Origin: Adlercreutzia equolifaciens DSM 19450
GTDB lineage: Bacteria; Actinomycetota; Coriobacteriia; Coriobacteriales; Eggerthellaceae
Length of the DNA: 64,000 nt
Assembly (NCBI RefSeq): GCF_000478885.1
Contig: NC_022567.1
Coordinates: 2,232,001 to 2,296,000, forward strand
Direction of reading: 5' to 3'
Position 1 is the first letter of the stretch. Each line of letters opens with the position of its first letter. The notes under the pieces are model-generated. The model was given only the letters and a program-made list of their open reading frames with translations. It ran no database searches and had not been told where the DNA came from. Shown here piece by piece: positions 1 through 9,429 of the stretch. Position numbers and translations under genes: made by a program.

Positions 1-1027
1 AGTTTGCGTAACTGCGAACGTTATACGCCCTGATATTCAGTGCGCATCGAGCTAGGTTCTTCTTGGCTTTATTAGTGAGCTTAAGGTCTACTCCGTCCTG
101 CATGACCCAATCGTGGCTTGCGAGGACGAAATAGCCTTCGACAAAGAGGTAATGGTTCTCTTTGAGCCATGAAGCAAGTACGGAGCTTTGGTCGATAAGC
201 TCGTATGCTTCGGTGGGAGTAAGCGCGACGAAATCATCCTTATGGTTTATGTCGCTAAAAACGCTTTCGTAATCAGGAAGCTTCGATAGCTCGTGTTCCA
301 AGCCGACCTCAAGCAAGCGGTACTTTACAGATTCGCGCGATACGATGAAGAAGTCGCTTAGAGCCTGTACGAGATCGTCGCATGTGATACCGTTTGATTC
401 AGGCTCTTCGTGCAGCAGTTCTTCGGCTTTCAGCTTGAACGTATGCGCAGGCATAAGAACACGCGGAGCAAGGCGGTGCGCCTGCCATTCGAGCCAGTCA
501 AAGTTGTTCTTTGCTGATTGTTGGGCGTTGGGCTTGCGACGACTTCCCGAGCTTCTGCACAGGAAGGCGTTAGCATCGGTACGTGTTGCGTTCTCGCGCA
601 TGGCCTTTATCTGAAAGTACTTGCGGTCCTTCTCCCAATGCAAAGCTTCATGGATGAGGGTATTGCGCATGGCTCCAACGCTACGGCGGCATTCAGAATC
701 CGGGTCAATGAGGATGGTGCCAGCTTTATAGAACTTCGATGTTGCGTTACCAGTAGCAGGGTCGATGATTGGGATTTCACTATCGAACAGAACGCAGCAG
801 CCGAACACGTCCCCATTGCGCGAGAGTTTTGCCTCAACGACGTTCAGGCTTTCGTCCTCTATGATCTTTTCCACGGGAAGCGCCATGGGAGATTTGAGGA
901 CTTCGGGGCATCGCTTGGTCAGATACTTAGTGGCATAGTCGTCAAGCCGCCTGCTGCCTATAATCAAGGCACCAGTGCGCTTGTCAACGTCGAGTATTTC
1001 AGACCAGTCGTGACTTTTAATCGGCAT
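1..1027 (-). CDS. ImmA/IrrE-like metallopeptidase, C-terminus cut by window edge
   Basis: This minus-strand frame is open from an ATG at 1027 to the left edge, at least 342 residues, so its end is not seen. The product starts MPIKSHDWSEILDVDK and carries HEALH at residues 126-130, the zinc-binding HExxH of ImmA/IrrE-type peptidases, which cleave or release repressors in mobile elements and stress responses. About 35 residues later comes a stretch with LEWQAHRLAPRVLMPA, as expected for that family. The ATG lies inside the last codons of the YgjP-like gene (11-nt overlap), so the two are translationally coupled and this is the last visible gene of the hsd operon. The family call rests on the motif and layout; the substrate is unknown. 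Confidence 0.75.
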   Translation of the reverse strand, partial: MPIKSHDWSEILDVDKRTGALIIGSRRLDDYATKYLTKRCPEVLKSPMALPVEKIIEDESLNVVEAKLSRNGDVFGCCVLFDSEIPIIDPATGNATSKFYKAGTILIDPDSECRRSVGAMRNTLIHEALHWEKDRKYFQIKAMRENATRTDANAFLCRSSGSRRKPNAQQSAKNNFDWLEWQAHRLAPRVLMPAHTFKLKAEELLHEEPESNGITCDDLVQALSDFFIVSRESVKYRLLEVGLEHELSKLPDYESVFSDINHKDDFVALTPTEAYELIDQSSVLASWLKENHYLFVEGYFVLASHDWVMQDGVDLKLTNKAKKNLARCALNIRAYNVRSYAN

Positions 1028-1760
1028 CTGTTGCACCTATGTTGCCGTCTATGTGATCCAAGGGCATCGAGTTGAGCAGAGCCTTAGCTTCTTGCCAGGT
1101 AGGATAGAACTCTTCGACGAGGGATTGGAAGCGGTTGGTATGGTTGCTTTCGAGCAGATGAACCAGCTCGTGAACCAATACGTAATCCAAACACTCAGGC
1201 GGCTTCTTGACAAGCTGGAGGTTGACCCATATGCGGCGCTCTTCGATGTTGCAGGTGCCCCATTTGGTCTTCATGTTCTTGATGCGGAATTCGTTAGCTG
1301 CTATGCCCGTACGCTGTTCGCAACGCTTTGCGACGATGTTAAGGACGCTTTTCAGCTCGGCTCTGTACCATTCGGTCATGAGACGCTTGCGCTCGGTCTC
1401 TGAGGCACCATCAGGCACGTACATGACGAGCTTTGCGCCTTCTTTGTTTACGCGAGGCTTTGATGCACCATAGACAATCTGGAGCTTGTAGGGTTTGCCC
1501 CAAAGATAATGGGCTTCGCCCGTAATATAGCTACGCTTGGTCTGCCTTGGCTGAGACGCCATGCGCTCTTTGGCCTTTGAGACTTCAGGCAGCTTCTTCA
1601 AGAGGAACAGTTCTATTTCTGATGTGGTAACGTCAAGCGGCGCCTTGACGGACACGGTGCCTTCAGGCGGGTCAACATGGATATAGAGGTTCTTCAAGTT
1701 GGCCTTCCTGAAGATGCCTACTGAGATACCACCGATGAAAAGTGTTTCTTTAGATGTCAT
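1017..1760 (-). CDS. YgjP-like (DUF45/WLM) metallopeptidase
   Basis: A 247-residue protein with HELVH at residues 197-201 and a further histidine at 207 (LESNHTNRF), the zinc-binding layout of the YgjP/SprT-like DUF45 family. KWGTC near residue 166 is also typical. The chosen ATG at 1760 sits within the stop region of hsdR (ATGACATCTAA, 11-nt overlap); a longer frame to 1835 would overlap hsdR deeply and is unlikely. Members of this family are often found beside type I restriction genes, and here the gene is clearly in the same operon. Its role in restriction is unknown; it may process HsdR or another protein, which is inference. Confidence 0.85.
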   Translation of the reverse strand: MTSKETLFIGGISVGIFRKANLKNLYIHVDPPEGTVSVKAPLDVTTSEIELFLLKKLPEVSKAKERMASQPRQTKRSYITGEAHYLWGKPYKLQIVYGASKPRVNKEGAKLVMYVPDGASETERKRLMTEWYRAELKSVLNIVAKRCEQRTGIAANEFRIKNMKTKWGTCNIEERRIWVNLQLVKKPPECLDYVLVHELVHLLESNHTNRFQSLVEEFYPTWQEAKALLNSMPLDHIDGNIGATDAD

Positions 1761-4700
1761 AGTCTGGCTGCTTCTGGACAACGAATTCGAATAAGTGTTC
1801 GACATCGGCAACGGCGGCATCATCAGACCATCCATCGGCTAGAAGAGCCTTGTATATGGCTTGTTTGATGAGTTGCTGGACTTGCTGATTGCTTTTCCAA
1901 CTGGGTCTTATGGCATCGCGAACTGCTTTATCAACACTCAGAGCCAAAGCGGCTTTGCCTACTCCTTCGAAATAGTCATAGAAGACCATAGCGGGCTGGT
2001 TGCCGTTGATCCCTTCTGGGTATTCGTCTTCATCATAGGGATTGACGATTGAGCGAGCCAGTTCTTCGACCTGACGTAGATATTCCTCGTAGGCCATGGC
2101 CTCAATCCTTCTCTGCAGGATGATCTGCTGAAGCTTTTCGGATAGCTTGCCGTAGTAGACCGGATTGGAATCGATGCGACGTACTATCTCGAATTGAAGG
2201 TTGTTCTCGATGATCTCTGCCTTCGCATTGTGACTACCTGTGAGACCATCGAAAATTTCACTAGGGCTTGTTGTGGGGCTATTCAGCAATAGCTCCACGA
2301 TGGACATGTCGCCGAGCTTGCTGATGGTTGTGGACTCTTTGGCGCGGATGTAGGTATCAAGAATGTAGCGCATATCGGCTTCATAGGGCTTCAGGTCTAT
2401 GTAGTCACAACTGGCAAGGCGGATCATGTCTTTGATCTTGCTATAGTTGCTAACCTTGGTGCGAACGTCTTCTACATCGGTTTCTGTGTATCCATAATCG
2501 GAAACGAGCCTGTCACAGCAGGCGGCAAAGGAGCGGGATAGCGAGGCAACGAGCGCATAGAGCGTATCGCGCTTGGCGCGTCTTTCGCGCTCTTCGCTCT
2601 CAACGTAGTCGTCGCCGCAGAAGAACTGGATGCAAGACGAGTCGTCATTCTTATTGGGAACTTGTTGGAAGAGCGAATCGAGGGAAGCAAGTGCTGCCTC
2701 CATTTCGGCCTTTGCTTCGTCATAGCGATTCTTGACCAGCCCTTCGATGTCCTCTTTGTCGTATCCTGAGAACGCATCGGATGTGTAGTCGTTGATGGCC
2801 ACCTGCACATTTCTGAACAGGTCTTTGTAGTCAACGATGTAGCCATAGTCCTTGTCTTCTCCATCAGGGCGGTTCACGCGACAGATGGCTTGGAAGAGGT
2901 CATGGTCGCGCATCGATTTGTCAATATAGAGATAGGTGGCAGACGGGGCATCGAAGCCCGTCAAGAGCTTGTCCACGACGATCAGAAGCTTCATGTCGGC
3001 AGGCTCTTCTTTGAAACGCTTTTTGGCAACGTCTTCGAATTCTGTGACTTTCATGTCGCCGATCATGCGCTCGTAGATGGACTTCTTGTATTCCTCTTCG
3101 CTTTCGGTGGTGAGGTCGATGGTGGCAGTGCGGACGCTTTGGGCGGTTGGCTCATACGAAGTCACGACAGCGCACTTGGTAAAGCCCATGGAATTGAAGA
3201 TTTCCCAATATTTGCATGCTTCGAAGATGCTGTTCGCGACAAGCATTGCAGTTCCTCGGTCGTCTTTGAGGCGAGGGCGCATGTTCATGTCAAAGATGAT
3301 GTCAGAGGCAATCTTTTCAAGGCGATCCCTTGAGCTGTAGACGCGATTGAGGGTTGCCCAGCTTTGCTTCAGTTGTTGCTTGGCATTCTCTGTAAGGCCT
3401 CTTGTCTTCTCCTCGAACCACAGATCGACCTTCTCCTTGCTGGTGAGGTCCTGGTCAACGTCACGTGCTTCATAGCGGAGGTCGAGGATTACGCCGTCTT
3501 CGACTCCTTCATCGAACTTGTAGGTGTGGATGTAGGTGCCGAAGGTCTCTAATGTGGTTTGCTTGTCGGTCTTGAGCAGTGGAGTGCCCGTGAAGCCGAT
3601 GAGCGTAGCCTCGGGCATGAGTGTTCGCACGGCAGCATGGAGCTTGCCTGAATTCGTACGATGGCATTCGTCGATGAATGCGACGATGTTGCCCTTTGGC
3701 GAATAGTCCGACTCTAGGCCTGCGATGAGCTCTTTGCGATACTTCTCTATGTCTAAGTCTTTGCCAGCGTTGTGGCCATACTTGTGCATGAGCGAGCAGA
3801 CGATGGCGTCTTGATCGGTATTCAGCACGTTGCGCAGGTCTTTTCCGCTTTTCGCCCTGCGGATGCTCATATCGACGTCGTAGAAGAGGCTCTCTATCTG
3901 GTCATCGAGTTCGTCGCGATCCGTGATGACGACCACGCGCCCATTTGGGATAAGGGGTGCCTCCACGATCCATTGGGCGAGCCATGCCATGATGAGGGAC
4001 TTGCCAGAGCCTTGGGTGTTCCAGATGATGCCGCCTTCGCCATCGAGGATGCGCTTGCGCGCGGCGATGTTCGCGAAGTACTGGTTGTGGCGTGCAACCT
4101 TCTTCTTGCCAGCATCGAAGATTATGAAATCGTGGACGAGGGACAGGAAGCGATCTTTCTGGCAGAGGGAGATAACGCCGTCATGGAGCCTGTTCGTTTG
4201 CTCGGCTTGCATGGCTGCGATTGCAGCTGAGAGATCGTCTTTGGCGTTCTTGTCCTCCTTCCATTGGACATAGAACTTCTGCGGCGTCTTGATGGTGCCG
4301 TAATACAAGCCTTCGGATTCGTTGCCAGCGAAGAGCAGCTGTTCTGTTGCGAAGAAGGATTTGATGTTCTCGTCCTTCTGATTCTGGAGAAGCTGGCGGA
4401 TGCCCTCGCCAGCACTAATGCTGGAACGTTTCAGCTCGAACATTCCGAGAGCTATGCCGTTTATGTATATCACCAAGTCTGGACGCTTGCGGGATTCACC
4501 GTCAGACCTGAGAACGGTGACCTCTTCCGCGACATAGAAGTCGTTGTTATCAGGATTGTCCCAGTCGATATACCAAAGCGTGGGACGCGTATTGTTTTCG
4601 CCCTTCACGTCAACGCCATAACGCAGCAGGTGATAAACATCCTTGTTCACTTGATAGAGCGAATCGACCTGATTGCTCGCTGCGCGGGTCAGCTTGGATA

Positions 4701-4881
4701 TGGCGTTGCCTATCTGCTCTTTGGTGTAACCGCGCTTTTCAAGGTTTTTCCGTAGATACCTGGGCTTGATGGGCGTGTTGTCTTGCTCTTTAAGATTGCC
4801 CATATAGATATAGCGAAGATTATCAACTAGCCAATCGATGACACGACCTTGAGCTTTGATTTCGCCATCAACAGAAGGCAT
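1750..4881 (-). CDS. hsdR: Type I restriction enzyme, R subunit
   Basis: The 1043-residue motor and nuclease subunit of a type I restriction-modification complex. It has an N-terminal nuclease core (RPDLVIYI with Asp135, then FELK at 148-151), a Walker A motif NTQGSGKS at 288-295, the helicase II box DECH at 404-407, and TGTP at 431-434. It would translocate and cut unmodified DNA together with HsdM and HsdS. Length fits the family. The start is 1 nt from the hsdS stop and the end overlaps the YgjP gene, so the operon is tightly coupled. Lower GC than the core genes of this window points to horizontal acquisition. Confidence 0.97.
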   Translation of the reverse strand: MPSVDGEIKAQGRVIDWLVDNLRYIYMGNLKEQDNTPIKPRYLRKNLEKRGYTKEQIGNAISKLTRAASNQVDSLYQVNKDVYHLLRYGVDVKGENNTRPTLWYIDWDNPDNNDFYVAEEVTVLRSDGESRKRPDLVIYINGIALGMFELKRSSISAGEGIRQLLQNQKDENIKSFFATEQLLFAGNESEGLYYGTIKTPQKFYVQWKEDKNAKDDLSAAIAAMQAEQTNRLHDGVISLCQKDRFLSLVHDFIIFDAGKKKVARHNQYFANIAARKRILDGEGGIIWNTQGSGKSLIMAWLAQWIVEAPLIPNGRVVVITDRDELDDQIESLFYDVDMSIRRAKSGKDLRNVLNTDQDAIVCSLMHKYGHNAGKDLDIEKYRKELIAGLESDYSPKGNIVAFIDECHRTNSGKLHAAVRTLMPEATLIGFTGTPLLKTDKQTTLETFGTYIHTYKFDEGVEDGVILDLRYEARDVDQDLTSKEKVDLWFEEKTRGLTENAKQQLKQSWATLNRVYSSRDRLEKIASDIIFDMNMRPRLKDDRGTAMLVANSIFEACKYWEIFNSMGFTKCAVVTSYEPTAQSVRTATIDLTTESEEEYKKSIYERMIGDMKVTEFEDVAKKRFKEEPADMKLLIVVDKLLTGFDAPSATYLYIDKSMRDHDLFQAICRVNRPDGEDKDYGYIVDYKDLFRNVQVAINDYTSDAFSGYDKEDIEGLVKNRYDEAKAEMEAALASLDSLFQQVPNKNDDSSCIQFFCGDDYVESEERERRAKRDTLYALVASLSRSFAACCDRLVSDYGYTETDVEDVRTKVSNYSKIKDMIRLASCDYIDLKPYEADMRYILDTYIRAKESTTISKLGDMSIVELLLNSPTTSPSEIFDGLTGSHNAKAEIIENNLQFEIVRRIDSNPVYYGKLSEKLQQIILQRRIEAMAYEEYLRQVEELARSIVNPYDEDEYPEGINGNQPAMVFYDYFEGVGKAALALSVDKAVRDAIRPSWKSNQQVQQLIKQAIYKALLADGWSDDAAVADVEHLFEFVVQKQPDYDI

Positions 4882-4882
4882 G

Positions 4883-6091
4883 CTACACCTCCCAATCCTT
4901 CAAGCGCACGCGACCTGTTAGAAGGTCATCCATTGCGCCATCACGTATCTGCTTCCATTTATCGCGTTCGGCTTCAAGGGCTGAGATTTCGTTATCTAAG
5001 GCACCAAGTGTATCAGCGATAGCAAGTTGTTCAGAAACGCTGCTTGGCATATTAAACGCAAAGCGTTTCAAATCTTTTTGATAGAGATGTTTGATGGTGG
5101 AACCCGCAGAAAGAGCGTCAATAAAGTCCTTAAAAACAGAAGATGACAAAACACGATATAGAAACTTTGGATGAAGCCCACGTTTAGTTCTAAAAACGAA
5201 TACCCCACTATTTAACGTTGCGGGATGGTTAAGTTTTTGAACGATAGCAACTTTGCCAACAGTGCCATCTTTGGTTACTAGTATGTCGTCTTCGGTTACT
5301 TGAATGTTCTCGTCAAGGTCGTATCTCTCTTTAGATACATAGTTAATCCCGACGAGCCTGATGTGACCATCGGAAAAGTCTGTGCCACCTATTAAATAGC
5401 TATATCCTTGAGTAAGGTATTCATCCTTTTTGAGACCTTGCCATCCGATTCTCGCCTTTGGGGTAATAACTTCATCAAATGAAACCATTTTCCAATCATC
5501 TGAGAATCCATCTAAACGTGATTTCCCAGTCGTTAAATCATCAAGGGCGGCTTCGCGGATGTTGTGCTTCTTTTCGATGAGGGCGTCAAGGGATGAAACC
5601 ATGTCATCGAATTGAGTTAGGGTTTCAGCGATGGCGCGTTGTTCTTTCAGGGGCGGCAAAAGAATTGGCGTGTTGAGAATAATGTTATTATAGAGCCTGC
5701 TTATCGTGGTTCCTTCCAAGGCACGCCAAGGGAAGGATCGATAGAACCAGTAAAGGTAATCTTGGTCAACTTTCGTTCTGTCGACATCCAGCCAAACGAT
5801 ATTTGAATCTTGGAAATATGAGTCTTTGCCATCAAAGACAACTGCTTTACCAACTGTTCCTGCTGCGGAAATCAGAATATCGCCAGGAGAAGGGTACGAG
5901 TATTGCGCTTTATAGGCTTCAAATAAGGATTTGTTGATATACGCATCTGCAGTATCGCCAAATGTACCGATTTTATAGAAAGGTATATCGCCTATTGGTG
6001 TGGTTTGATATTGAAAAATGCGACGACACATCTTGATGCGCCCAATATCACCAAGGTTGCATGTATTCCAATCTGCAGGATAAGTCACCAT
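4883..6091 (-). CDS. hsdS: Type I restriction enzyme, specificity (S) subunit
   Basis: A 402-residue specificity subunit that recognises the split DNA target for methylation and cleavage. It has the classic tandem layout of two target-recognition domains, each followed by a helical spacer: KEQRAIAETL then AALDDLTTGKSRL at the middle, and SEQLAIADTL then AMDDLLTGRVRL at the end. The start overlaps the hsdM stop by 7 nt. Only one hsdS is present and I see no inverted partial copy nearby, so phase-variable shuffling is not supported inside this window. The low GC and A/T-rich recognition domains suggest exchange of these domains. Confidence 0.95.
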   Translation of the reverse strand: MVTYPADWNTCNLGDIGRIKMCRRIFQYQTTPIGDIPFYKIGTFGDTADAYINKSLFEAYKAQYSYPSPGDILISAAGTVGKAVVFDGKDSYFQDSNIVWLDVDRTKVDQDYLYWFYRSFPWRALEGTTISRLYNNIILNTPILLPPLKEQRAIAETLTQFDDMVSSLDALIEKKHNIREAALDDLTTGKSRLDGFSDDWKMVSFDEVITPKARIGWQGLKKDEYLTQGYSYLIGGTDFSDGHIRLVGINYVSKERYDLDENIQVTEDDILVTKDGTVGKVAIVQKLNHPATLNSGVFVFRTKRGLHPKFLYRVLSSSVFKDFIDALSAGSTIKHLYQKDLKRFAFNMPSSVSEQLAIADTLGALDNEISALEAERDKWKQIRDGAMDDLLTGRVRLKDWEV

Positions 6092-8598
6092 GCGTAACCC
6101 ATCCTTTCAAGTGCGGCAAACGATGCTTGACGTGTTGCATCTACCTCTCTATCAATCTCTGAAAGCGTGTGTTCGTAACGGTTAGCGATCAGTAGCAGCT
6201 GGGAAGAAAGCATGTGAACGTTCGCGTTGACTACATCACATATTCTGGTTTGGATGCTTGGCATCCATTTCATATCAAGGAGAAGGGTCTTGATTTCTTC
6301 GATAGTTAGCTCGCCGTATTTCTCTGTGACCTTTTCGTCGAGTTCTTCACGGAGTTGCTTGGCTTCCTTATCAAGCTTTTCCTTCTCTGCCAGCTTGTCT
6401 TTATAGGCAATCAAAGCATCGTATTCGTCTTTGTCTGAACTTGAGACGACAGCGCCTTTTGAAGGCTTCAATGCTTTGATGCGGTTGTTCAGGTTGCCTT
6501 TTGGGATGGCATCGCCCTTTTCATTCAGAACCCCCAGAAGAAGGCCGTCATCACCCGACTCCTCTTCGCGCATCTCGTCCAATTCGGTATCAAGCACGGA
6601 AGCTGCATCATGGAGAGCATTGATGGCAGCCAATTCGGGCGCAAAGTAAACGCTCTCGATGATGTCGCGCGGGATAAGCGAGCCTTCGAAGGATTTGACC
6701 TTTGACGTGTCGGGAACGGTAATGGTGTCGCCTGCGGCATTTTTGGATTTCTTGGTCTTGTATTCGTAGTCGATGAGGCGAGCGGCTTCATACCCATTGG
6801 CCTTTATCATGTACACATCGTCTTGGAGCTTTTCGTTCCAGTAGTTAAGAAGGCAATCGTAGGCATCGTAGGCGTCAATCAAGACGGCGCTTTCATACGT
6901 GTCGATGAGCAAGCTTGAGAGATGACGAATGAACATCTTGGGGTCTGTGTCAGATGAAATGTTGAGCAAGTCTGGCTTTACGGATTCAGCCCAAGATACG
7001 AACAGCGTTTCGCATTCATATTCGGTTTCCGATTGGATGTTGCCATCTTCCCTGATTGTAGCCTCTATATCCACGGACGGAAGAGCAAGGTGGTATGTCT
7101 CATGAACGGTGTCGAGCGGAGAGAACACGATGCCTTTCAGATTCGGGGACACTTCCCAGAGCGTTTCCAACGTGTCGATGTCGACATTAGGAATGCCGCC
7201 GTTCAGGTGAGCTGCGATGTTTTGGGGAAGCACGTTTGAAGGGCGTTGGATGTAGCGAGAGATGTTGAGGTTTCCATCGTTTTGCTCCACAACGTCTGTG
7301 TATGTGACATAACGCGAGAACCCAGGCACTTCTTCGCGCGAGAGGTAGGTACGAACGATCTTCTCTATGTCCTGCTCGCGCAAGCGGTTCTTGGCACCGT
7401 CCTTCTTGAAGCCTTGGCTCGCGTCGATCAGGAACACGCCATCGCGCTGGTCTGCGCCTTTCTTGTCGAGAATGATGATGCAGGCGGGAATTCCCGTTCC
7501 ATAGAACAGGTTTGGCGGCAGGCTGATGATGCCTTCGATGCAGTGCTTCTCTATGACGTGCTTTCTGATAGTGGCTTCCGCATCGCCTCTGAAGAGAACG
7601 CCGTGAGGGAGGATGATGCCAGCACGGCCTTCTGAGTTGAGGGACTTGATGACGTGAAGCATCCACGCGTAATCGCCCTTCTTGGCAGGCGGAATGCCAT
7701 ATCCATCAAAACGGTCGTACTTGTCGTCTGCGGGGTTGACGCCATCGCTCCACGACTTGTCCGAGAAGGGCGGGTTCATGACGATAAAGTCGAACTGCCT
7801 GAGCTTTTCGTGATTGAGATACTGGGGGTTGGAGAGCGTGTTGCCTCGCTTGATGACGCCTTCACCCTTTTGGTGAAGCACGAGGTTCATCTTCGCGAGG
7901 CCGGCAGTGGAGTTGTCTTTTTCCTGCGCGAATATGGTGACAATGGACTTGCCATTGGCGTCTTTTGGAGCTTCGTCCGCTGCGCGAATGAGAAGGCTGC
8001 CGCTGCCTGCAGCTGGGTCGTAGAGCGTGTAATACCTCTTTGTTTGGGAGTACTGGATGTCGCCGATGCCTATGAGGCGAGCGATAACGCGGGAGACCTC
8101 GCTTGGGGTGTAAAACTGACCTTTGCTCTTGCCTGAGTCCTGAGCGAACTTCATCATGAAGTACTCGTAGGCATCGCCGATAATGTCGTCGCCGCTTGCG
8201 CGGTTTGCCTTGAAGTCAATGGCTGGGCTCTCGAAGACGCCTATGAGGCCAGATACCTTATCGACGAGTTCTTTGCCGCTGCCGAGCTCGTCATGGTTGT
8301 TGAATGAGACTTCAGGCAAAGAGCCTTGCAGGCCATTTGCAGCGAGGAACTTGGAGATGATGATGTCGGTTTTTTCGCCGACATCGGGAGTGTTCTTGAT
8401 AGCGATAAGGTCGTCGAACGAGGCACCTTCTTCAACTTGGAATTCGCCGAAGGTCTCGCCTTTGTATCTGTCAGATACGTATTTGAAGAAGAGCAAAATA
8501 AGGACGTAGTCCTTGTAACGGGCGGGCTCAACGCCACCACGGAGTTTGTTGCATGCTTCGAAGAGCATGGAGTAGAGTTCAGATTTCTTCACGGCCAT
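6085..8598 (-). CDS. hsdM: Type I restriction enzyme, modification (M) subunit
   Basis: DNA adenine methyltransferase subunit of the type I system. The start chosen is the ATG at 8598 (MAVKKSELYSMLFEACNKLRGG), the conserved HsdM N-terminus; an open frame continues 79 residues upstream but its composition is not protein-like. Motif I is DPAAGSG (residues 194-200), which binds S-adenosylmethionine, and the catalytic NPPF lies at 275-278. At 837 residues it is longer than the common HsdM of about 500-550; the extra C-terminal half is helical and charged (near EKEKLDKEAKQLREELDEKV), as in the longer HsdM subgroup. It is followed directly by hsdS. Confidence 0.96.
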   Translation of the reverse strand: MAVKKSELYSMLFEACNKLRGGVEPARYKDYVLILLFFKYVSDRYKGETFGEFQVEEGASFDDLIAIKNTPDVGEKTDIIISKFLAANGLQGSLPEVSFNNHDELGSGKELVDKVSGLIGVFESPAIDFKANRASGDDIIGDAYEYFMMKFAQDSGKSKGQFYTPSEVSRVIARLIGIGDIQYSQTKRYYTLYDPAAGSGSLLIRAADEAPKDANGKSIVTIFAQEKDNSTAGLAKMNLVLHQKGEGVIKRGNTLSNPQYLNHEKLRQFDFIVMNPPFSDKSWSDGVNPADDKYDRFDGYGIPPAKKGDYAWMLHVIKSLNSEGRAGIILPHGVLFRGDAEATIRKHVIEKHCIEGIISLPPNLFYGTGIPACIIILDKKGADQRDGVFLIDASQGFKKDGAKNRLREQDIEKIVRTYLSREEVPGFSRYVTYTDVVEQNDGNLNISRYIQRPSNVLPQNIAAHLNGGIPNVDIDTLETLWEVSPNLKGIVFSPLDTVHETYHLALPSVDIEATIREDGNIQSETEYECETLFVSWAESVKPDLLNISSDTDPKMFIRHLSSLLIDTYESAVLIDAYDAYDCLLNYWNEKLQDDVYMIKANGYEAARLIDYEYKTKKSKNAAGDTITVPDTSKVKSFEGSLIPRDIIESVYFAPELAAINALHDAASVLDTELDEMREEESGDDGLLLGVLNEKGDAIPKGNLNNRIKALKPSKGAVVSSSDKDEYDALIAYKDKLAEKEKLDKEAKQLREELDEKVTEKYGELTIEEIKTLLLDMKWMPSIQTRICDVVNANVHMLSSQLLLIANRYEHTLSEIDREVDATRQASFAALERMGYAW

Positions 8599-8665
8599 AG
8601 TCCTTGTTCGGCTCCTTATATATAGAACAACTTCATTGAGATGAGGGCAGCTTGAGGGCGCGGCG

Positions 8666-8878
8666 TTAGTCCTCTGAGGGCTTGTCCATCGCGCTTCTGC
8701 CGCTGGATACCCAATCATCGAGTTCGCTGCGTTTGAAGCGCCAGAGCTTGCCGATGCGGTATGCAGGTAGATCGTCTTTCTTCTTGATCCAGCTGCGGAG
8801 GGTGACGGGCTTGACGCCCAGATACTCCGCTGCATCTTCGATGCCGATGTAGGCTTCTTCTGCTGATGGCTCTGTCAT
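8666..8878 (-). CDS. Excisionase-family helix-turn-helix protein
   Basis: A 70-residue DNA-binding protein starting MTEPSAEEAYIGIEDAAEYL. The pattern EDAAEYLGVKPVTLRSWIKK, then YRIGKLWRFKRSELDDW, is the MerR-like winged helix of the helix-turn-helix_17/excisionase family. The ATG at 8878 has AAGGGAAG about 8 nt upstream. It is the first gene of the hsd operon, 67 nt before hsdM, so it may control the operon (a controller role) rather than act as a recombination factor; no integrase is visible in the window. A longer frame starting at 8992 is not credible because it covers the A/T-rich promoter region. Confidence 0.85.
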   Translation of the reverse strand: MTEPSAEEAYIGIEDAAEYLGVKPVTLRSWIKKKDDLPAYRIGKLWRFKRSELDDWVSSGRSAMDKPSED

Positions 8879-9429
8879 GAGTCTGCTTCCCTTAGTCGTT
8901 TGCTCAGAAGTGTAATCGTATGCATCAGATTGTAAGGGACATTGAATGACATTACATGATATTTGCTGACATTTGGTGCGGTTTGTGCGCATGGGTTGGT
9001 GAGGCGGTTTGGTGCGGTGTGTCGATGTTGGACGGTACGAAGTCGCGGAGTTTGAAAAGTCTTCAACTTGGGAAGTTGGGGGGTTTGCTGCGTGAACGAT
9101 GCGCAGTGATTGAAGTTGTGAGAAGTGTCCTGTTTTTGAACTGGGGAGTTGCTGATTTCTGGTTCCGAGAGTCCCAACTTCTGAAGTTGAGCGGTATTTG
9201 CGACATTACTTCAGAATGAAAGCGGAAACAGAAAGTGTACAAGCACAGGCGTTTCTGACAGACGTTCTGAAGTTCTAGGCGTTTTCGGTTCAGGCTGTCT
9301 GTCACATACAAGCAAACAGCTTACCAACCGAAATGGGAGCTGCAACCAAGATGGAGTACGCCTAGGTTGCTGCGCTTTGCGCAAGCTGCTTACCCGAACG
9401 TCCTCCTTCCTTAGAGGAGTAGAGCAATT
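8879..9429. other. Intergenic region upstream of the hsd operon
   Basis: A 551-nt stretch without a convincing gene. A possible minus-strand -10 TACAAT lies at 8929-8934, and GACATT occurs three times between about 8937 and 8980. The middle carries two palindromes (separate entry). Short frames here on both strands are unlike proteins. It probably holds the promoter and operators for the HTH-hsdMSR operon. Confidence 0.5.
9064..9189. promoter_or_regulatory. Paired palindromes CAACTT-N3-AAGTTG, putative operators
   Basis: Two inverted repeats of identical architecture: CAACTTGGGAAGTTG at 9064-9078 and CAACTTCTGAAGTTG at 9175-9189, 111 bp apart. A weaker relative, AACTGGGGAGTT, lies at 9139-9150 between them, and lone GAAGTTG/GAAGTTC half-sites flank them. 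Sites of this kind usually bind a dimeric repressor; the HTH protein at 8666-8878 is the nearest candidate. The binding protein is inference. Confidence 0.5.

Noticed and set aside
345..1075. Plus-strand frames (89 and 185 residues) at the left end
   Set aside because: They are shadows of the minus-strand ImmA/IrrE-like gene, which has a coherent protein with a zinc motif.
8599..8835. N-terminal extension of hsdM by 79 residues
   Set aside because: The extension crosses the HTH gene region, is low in coding character, and the conserved HsdM start is at 8598.
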